From positions 131,884 to 142,808 of the forward strand of contig MU657166.1 in assembly GCA_026770575.1 (NCBI GenBank): DNA of 10,925 nt, in the 5' to 3' direction. The stretch is from Pelagophyceae sp. CCMP2097. Lineage: Eukaryota > Sar > Pelagophyceae. Under the pieces are notes generated by a model. It was not told the origin of the DNA, did no database searches, and worked only from the letters and a program-made list of their open reading frames with translations. The translations under genes were made by a program, and so were the position numbers. Below are positions 7,005 to 10,925 of the stretch, piece after piece (position 1 is the stretch's first letter; the number at the start of each line of letters is the position of its first letter).

Positions 7005-8806
7005 TTACATATCATTTGACATGTCTCGTACGTAAACCGGCAGAGGGGCTGGTATCATTTTAATTCCAGTCCAAACTCGTTTTTAAACCTTTAATAAATT
7101 TTGGAATATTACAGACACCAATTACTTAATTTCTAAGTATAAACTGTTTCATACCCATCCCAAATCGCTTCATTGACAAACATAACTTCTTTTCTTGAAA
7201 CCATCAATCAATTTCATCCGATTCGACATAATCCTTTACATTTTCAGTTAATTCGAAATCTTCGAAGAATTTGTTAAGTGGAGAGACATCGCTTCCTATC
7301 AAATCGTCCTTTGCTTGTACATCACCATTGGGGTCAATTTCAAACTTACCTGAATCTTTCCCATCTAGATATTAATTAAAGCACGAATGTCTTCTGAAAC
7401 TTAATGGTGTCAATTTCTTCGTTTATATGCGGGTCGGCTTTTGAATCAACATCTTTATTCTCGAGATTTTCAATTTATATTTTGGTATATGATACAACAC
7501 GGATACGGTTATTGAGGGCGACATCATATGGCTAGATTTTCGGAAGGTCATTCGCACAAATCAAAGTAAAAAAACAATTTTATAGTACACTCCGCTTCAC
7601 AATGGTTTCTTCCTGCAAGTACATCACCTCCGGATGATAAAGATTTAATAGCATTCCCATTTTGTGCCGTGACACTATTGATTTCGTTTGAGATAATAAT
7701 CCTTCTATTTTTTTTAACATAATCCACCGATTTTGAGCAGCCATATCCTGTTCACTCTATTTATAAGCGAGATTATTAGCATTTAAACTGACACAGTAAC
7801 CCCCAAGACTCATCAACAATGCACGAGATAGCGTAGACTTGTCTGTATTTCCATACCCAAAGGCTAATAGGCTTCTTTTCATCACGTCTCCAGCCAGACC
7901 ACGGCTCAAATTATATATAAACCAATTTCCAACTTCTTCACCTAATGGGTCATAGAATAGTCGTTTTTCAATGGAGGCACGATATACGCCCTTATCCTGT
8001 TCATCTTCAAAATCATGGGGAATTGTATATGTGAAAACGATGTCAGGATTATAAGCATGGTCTGGATATTTATAAAACACGAAAGTCTTTAGATTGAGAT
8101 AACCGCTCTTAAACAACAACATCCCCAACGACGAATTTTCTGTTCGTTTAATCCAATCATTGTCGGTGCATAAAGAAGGCATTTCGATAAGAATTTTATT
8201 TTTTAAATCAAATGAATTCCCATATGATTTTTCTGGACAAGCCCTGAATTTTTCCCTTTCTTTGTCATAAACACTCTCCCATAATACGTTTGTATATTGA
8301 CTTATAATTTTTCGCATAACTGAGACGTCAGTCGTTCATATACCACAATCAAACATGTATAAACTAACTAAGCAAAATTTCCAATGTGGATATAAAGAAA
8401 ATAATGTTTGAGTTGCTTCCAAGTTTGATTGAACAAATAATCGCTCGTTTTCAACCGGTTCATTCTCGTCAAAATCATCGGGTACTAATAATGTATCAAT
8501 GTGATATTTATATGCGACTTTCATATTCAAATCGGGCATCATTAGATTCAGGTGATTTTGAACATCATTAAATAATTCGTTATCATCATATTTATTGCCA
8601 TAAATTAACATTCTATCAAAACATAAAACTGCTGTTTCAATTCCTTTTTGATTTATCACATGCACCATGTGCTGAAGTATAATATTCTCATAATGACAAA
8701 TGATTCGATTGACTGCGCAACCGTTATAATTAAAATCATATTTATCAGCCGATAGCATATCCAGAATATCCTTATATTTTCCGTGTAAATGAGTTGTTTC
8801 TAAATT
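7005..8806 (-). pseudogene. D5-like primase / SF3 helicase, pseudogene
   Basis: D5-like proteins prime and unwind DNA for replication in large DNA viruses, polinton-like viruses and virophages. On the minus strand the frame from about 8806 contains ETAVLCFDRMLIYGN (primase-side region), an in-frame TGA at 8336-8338, then the clean frame to 7757 with FYDPLGEEVGNWFIYNLSRG before Walker A GYGNTDKST (7832-7858). The usual Gly before Lys is Asp (GAC at 7841-7843). Past a TAG at 7757-7759 and a shift at the T-run 7708-7715 come RRIIISNEINS (Walker B region, 7674-7706) and SLSSGGDVLAGRNH. A shift at 7568-7574 leads to CANDLPKI (sensor 1) and, past a TAG at 7532-7534, PYDVALNNRIRVVSY (Arg-finger region). 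Further breaks at 7475-7477, about 7375, 7204-7206, 7126-7128 and about 7075 precede the final TAA at 7005-7007. The gene is clearly dead. Simple ORF calls show only two pieces of it. Confidence 0.87.
7832..7858 (-). other. Mutated Walker A motif of the D5-like helicase
   Basis: The motif reads GYGNTDKST where SF3 helicases have GxxxxGK(S/T). A single GGC-to-GAC change would produce the Asp. Loss of this Gly normally abolishes NTP binding, in keeping with the other lesions of the gene. Confidence 0.75.
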
Positions 8807-9129
8807 GATTTCATCTCTTTGTCAAAATTTTTGAAATGGTCTGACATGCCTGTCTTGCGAGTTGTACATAATTGTGGATATAATAATTCTTAATCCTTAT
8901 ACTCTAGAAATATACTTCATTTTTATGGAACTAATAGATTTCTTTTTTTAAATCTTGTTTTGATTTTTTCACGTTAAAACTGAAGTGCGATTTTTGTATT
9001 CTCATATGCGCGCTCATTATTTAATTGCTTGACGATTTTTTCTCTTCTACTGTAGTCGGCGGGCGTCCCTTTTGTCTCTTCAATGGCAAATCCATTATTT
9101 ACTATATGTACATAATAAGTCTTATTCAT
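8800..9129 (-). pseudogene. Coding remnant upstream of the D5-like helicase
   Basis: A single minus-strand frame from an ATG at 9127-9129 to TAG 8800-8802 reads as protein: MNKTYYVHIVNNGFAIEETK, YSRREKIVKQLNNERAYENT, then after a TAA (8974-8976) KIKTRFKKRNLLVP and, beyond more stops (8923-8925, 8917-8919, 8890-8892), TTRKTGMSDHFKNFDKEM. Between about 8810 and 8930 a second frame is equally protein-like (YYIHNYVQLARQACQTISKI), so the frame cannot be settled there. Added to the helicase part, the total would be about 700 codons, a usual length for D5-like proteins, so this may be the N-terminus of the same gene. A separate small gene is the alternative. Confidence 0.55.
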
Positions 9130-9174
9130 TTTTATCCGAAATTCGGAATATTATATGAGAATCTACGCCTATTC

Positions 9175-10800
9175 TTCATGGAAATTTACTTAGAATACTC
9201 TTCTGTCCATATTAAAAATATTTATTTATTTAATTTATACCACATAACACATACCACATTGAAATGGGAAAGGACGCGCAATGGAATTTTATTTTTACAA
9301 TTATTTGCAAAATTTTATTTTTTTGAGAGCCCGACTGATTTCAATGGTTGGATGTGGTATGTGGTATGTTTTAAAATTCGCATAAAAATCGTCTTAAATT
9401 AATGAAAATTGCTTTAGATTATTCTTTTCTCTTCCTATAAAAAAATTAATATAGTTTTATTAATACCACATACCAAATACCACATTGAAATGGGAAAGAA
9501 CGCGCAAGGGAATTTTATTTTTACAATTATTTGCAAAATTTTATTTTTTTTGAGAGCCCGACTGATTTCAAAGGTAGGATTTGGTATGTGATATGTTTTG
9601 AAAATCGCCTAAAAATTGCCTTATATCCTGGAAATTACCTAAAATCGCCTTTTATCATGGAAATTGATTAAGATCCTTTTTCTTATAAAAAAATGAATAT
9701 AATTTAATTTGTACCACATACCACATACCACATTGAAATTGAAAAGGACGCGCGAGTGAATTTTTGTAATACAATAATTTGCAAAAGTCAATTGTTTTCA
9801 AGAGGATGGCTGAAATCAATGGTGGTATGTGGTATGTGGTATGTTTTTAAAATCGCCTAAAAATCGCCTAAAATTAATGAAAAATAACCATGATTCTTCT
9901 TTAAGCTCTTCTCATAAAAAAACGAATTAAATTTAATTTTTACCACATAACACATACCACTTTGAAATTGGAAAGGACGCGCAAGAGAATTTTATTTTTT
10001 TCTAATTATTTGCAAAAGTATATTTTTTTGAGAGCCCGACTGATTTCAAAGGTTGGATGTGCTATGTGGTATGTTTTGAAAATCGCATAAAAATCGCCTT
10101 TAATTAATGAAAATGGATTTAGATTCTTCCTTTCTCTTCTTATAAAAAAATTAATATAGTTTTATTAAAACCACATACCACATACCACATTGAAATGGGA
10201 AAGGACGCGCAAGGGAATTTATTTTTACAATTATTTGCAAAATTTTATTTTTTTTGAGAGCCCGACTGATTTCAAAGGTGGGATGTGGGATGTGGTATGT
10301 ATTGAAAATCGCCTAAAAATTGCCTTATATCCTGGAAATTACCTAAAAATCGCCTTGTATCCTGGAAATTGATTAAGATCCTTTTTCATATAAAAAATGA
10401 ATATAATTTAATACGTACCACATACCACACACATACCACATTGAAATTGAAAAGGAGGCCCGAGTGAATTTTTGTATTACAATAATTTGCAAAAGTTAAT
10501 TGTTTTCAAGAGGATGGCTGAAATCAATGGTGGTATGTGGTATGTGGTATGTTTTTAAAATCGCCTAAAATTAATGAAAATTAACTAAGATTCTTCGTTA
10601 CCCTCTTCTTAAAAAAAATGAATTAAATTTAATTTATACCACATACCACATACCACGTTGAAATTGAAAAGGACGCGCGAGGGAATTTTAGTTTTACAAT
10701 TATTTGCAAAAGTTTATTTTTTTCTAGAGCCGGGCTGATTTCAATGGTGGGATGTGGTATGTGGTATGTTTTCAAATCGCTTAAAATTCATAGAAATTGA
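9175..10800. repeat. Satellite array, 7 monomers in a ~703-bp three-monomer higher-order repeat
   Basis: Monomer cores lie at 9238-9368, 9464-9595, 9712-9843, 9941-10073, 10169-10299, 10416-10551 and 10637-10768 (131-136 bp each). Each starts with two or three head-to-tail ATACCAC units and ends with the inverted form GTGGTAT, giving roughly 20-bp terminal inverted repeats. A conserved inner box is AAAGGACGCGC(A/G)AGGGAA. Start-to-start spacings are 226, 248, 229, 228, 247 and 221. Monomers three apart match best (offsets 703, 705, 704, 696). The third and sixth share a variant interior (AAGAGGATGGCTGAAATCAA), and the second and fifth are followed by the same expanded spacer with TATATCCTGGAAATTACCTA. 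Spacers carry tandem AAAATCGCCTA units. The array has no coding content. Confidence 0.92.
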
Positions 10801-10925
10801 CTTACAATTATTTCAAAATGACGATAAGATGGCAATACCCCCCCGGTGTTGAAGATTGTGTACAAACATCACATGGGTCATCCAGGATCGGGCCCATCTT
10901 CAGTGGGCGGCTCCAGGCCGCCCGT
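10801..10925. other. Return to GC-rich flank, with terminal hairpin
   Basis: The satellite-like sequence fades at about 10800-10830 and the base composition returns to GC-rich. A 7-bp perfect stem, GGGCGGC (10905-10911) and GCCGCCC (10917-10923), surrounds a 5-base loop at the window end. The stretch is too short to show a gene. Confidence 0.5.

Noticed and set aside
7005..8806. Reassigned TGA codon as an explanation for the in-frame stops
   Set aside because: TAA and TAG also interrupt the same genes and several frameshifts are present, so pseudogene decay is simpler.
9025..9402. Plus-strand 125-codon ORF
   Set aside because: It runs from the complement of the viral coding remnant into satellite sequence and has no ATG at its claimed start (TTG).
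10190..10372. Plus-strand 60-codon ORF inside the satellite array
   Set aside because: It lies wholly in repeat units and its peptide repeats because the spacer repeats.
9238..10768. CRISPR array
   Set aside because: The units are ~131 bp with inverted ends and homologous spacers, unlike short direct repeats with unique spacers.

Overview
The window looks like nuclear DNA of a GC-rich microbial eukaryote, probably an alga or other protist (the species cannot be fixed from the sequence). It carries a large AT-rich block, about 7.6 kb, with sharp compositional edges near positions 3235 and 10830. Positions 1-3235 and the last ~95 bases are GC-rich. Everything between is strongly AT-rich except a 335-bp insert at 3668-4002.

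Left flank (1-3235). I see no firm gene. There are short direct duplications, a coding-like C-terminal fragment on the minus strand (1510-1845), a 17-bp perfect inverted repeat around 2540-2618, and a degenerate 12-bp minisatellite (about 2710-3215) that runs up to the edge of the AT-rich block.

Viral block (about 3235-9175). Simple ORF calling shows only three or four minus-strand ORFs here. Reading the minus strand frame by frame shows an almost continuous train of decayed genes, all in one direction and broken by in-frame stops and frameshifts. In transcription order they are: a coding remnant (8800-9129) that may be the N-terminus of the next gene; a D5-like primase/SF3 helicase (7005-8806); gene U (6560-6796); gene V (6010-6563); gene W (5550-6017); gene Z1 (5325-5486); gene Z2 (4932-5328); a long unrecognised gene Y (3557-4893); and the N-terminus of an A32-like packaging ATPase (3233-3532), cut off at the GC-rich junction. 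U/V and Z1/Z2 overlap by ATGA-type stop/start junctions and V/W by 8 bases, as in compact viral genomes. A D5-type helicase with an A32-type ATPase points to a dsDNA virus of the NCLDV / polinton-like / virophage lineage, present as a dead endogenous copy.

Mobile and repeat DNA in the block. A MITE-like element (3668-4002, 26-bp terminal inverted repeats) interrupts gene Y. Removing the element plus one TG restores Y's reading frame exactly, so it arrived after the viral gene. A single satellite monomer (about 6796-6985) lies between the helicase and gene U. Seven more monomers form an array at 9238-10768. Each monomer is about 131 bp and is capped by inverted arrays of a 7-bp motif (ATACCAC / GTGGTAT). 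The monomers form a three-monomer higher-order repeat of about 703 bp. The array sits between the viral genes and the right-hand GC-rich DNA, so it is either a host satellite or a terminal repeat of the viral genome.

No tRNA, rRNA, CRISPR array or intact protein-coding gene could be supported.
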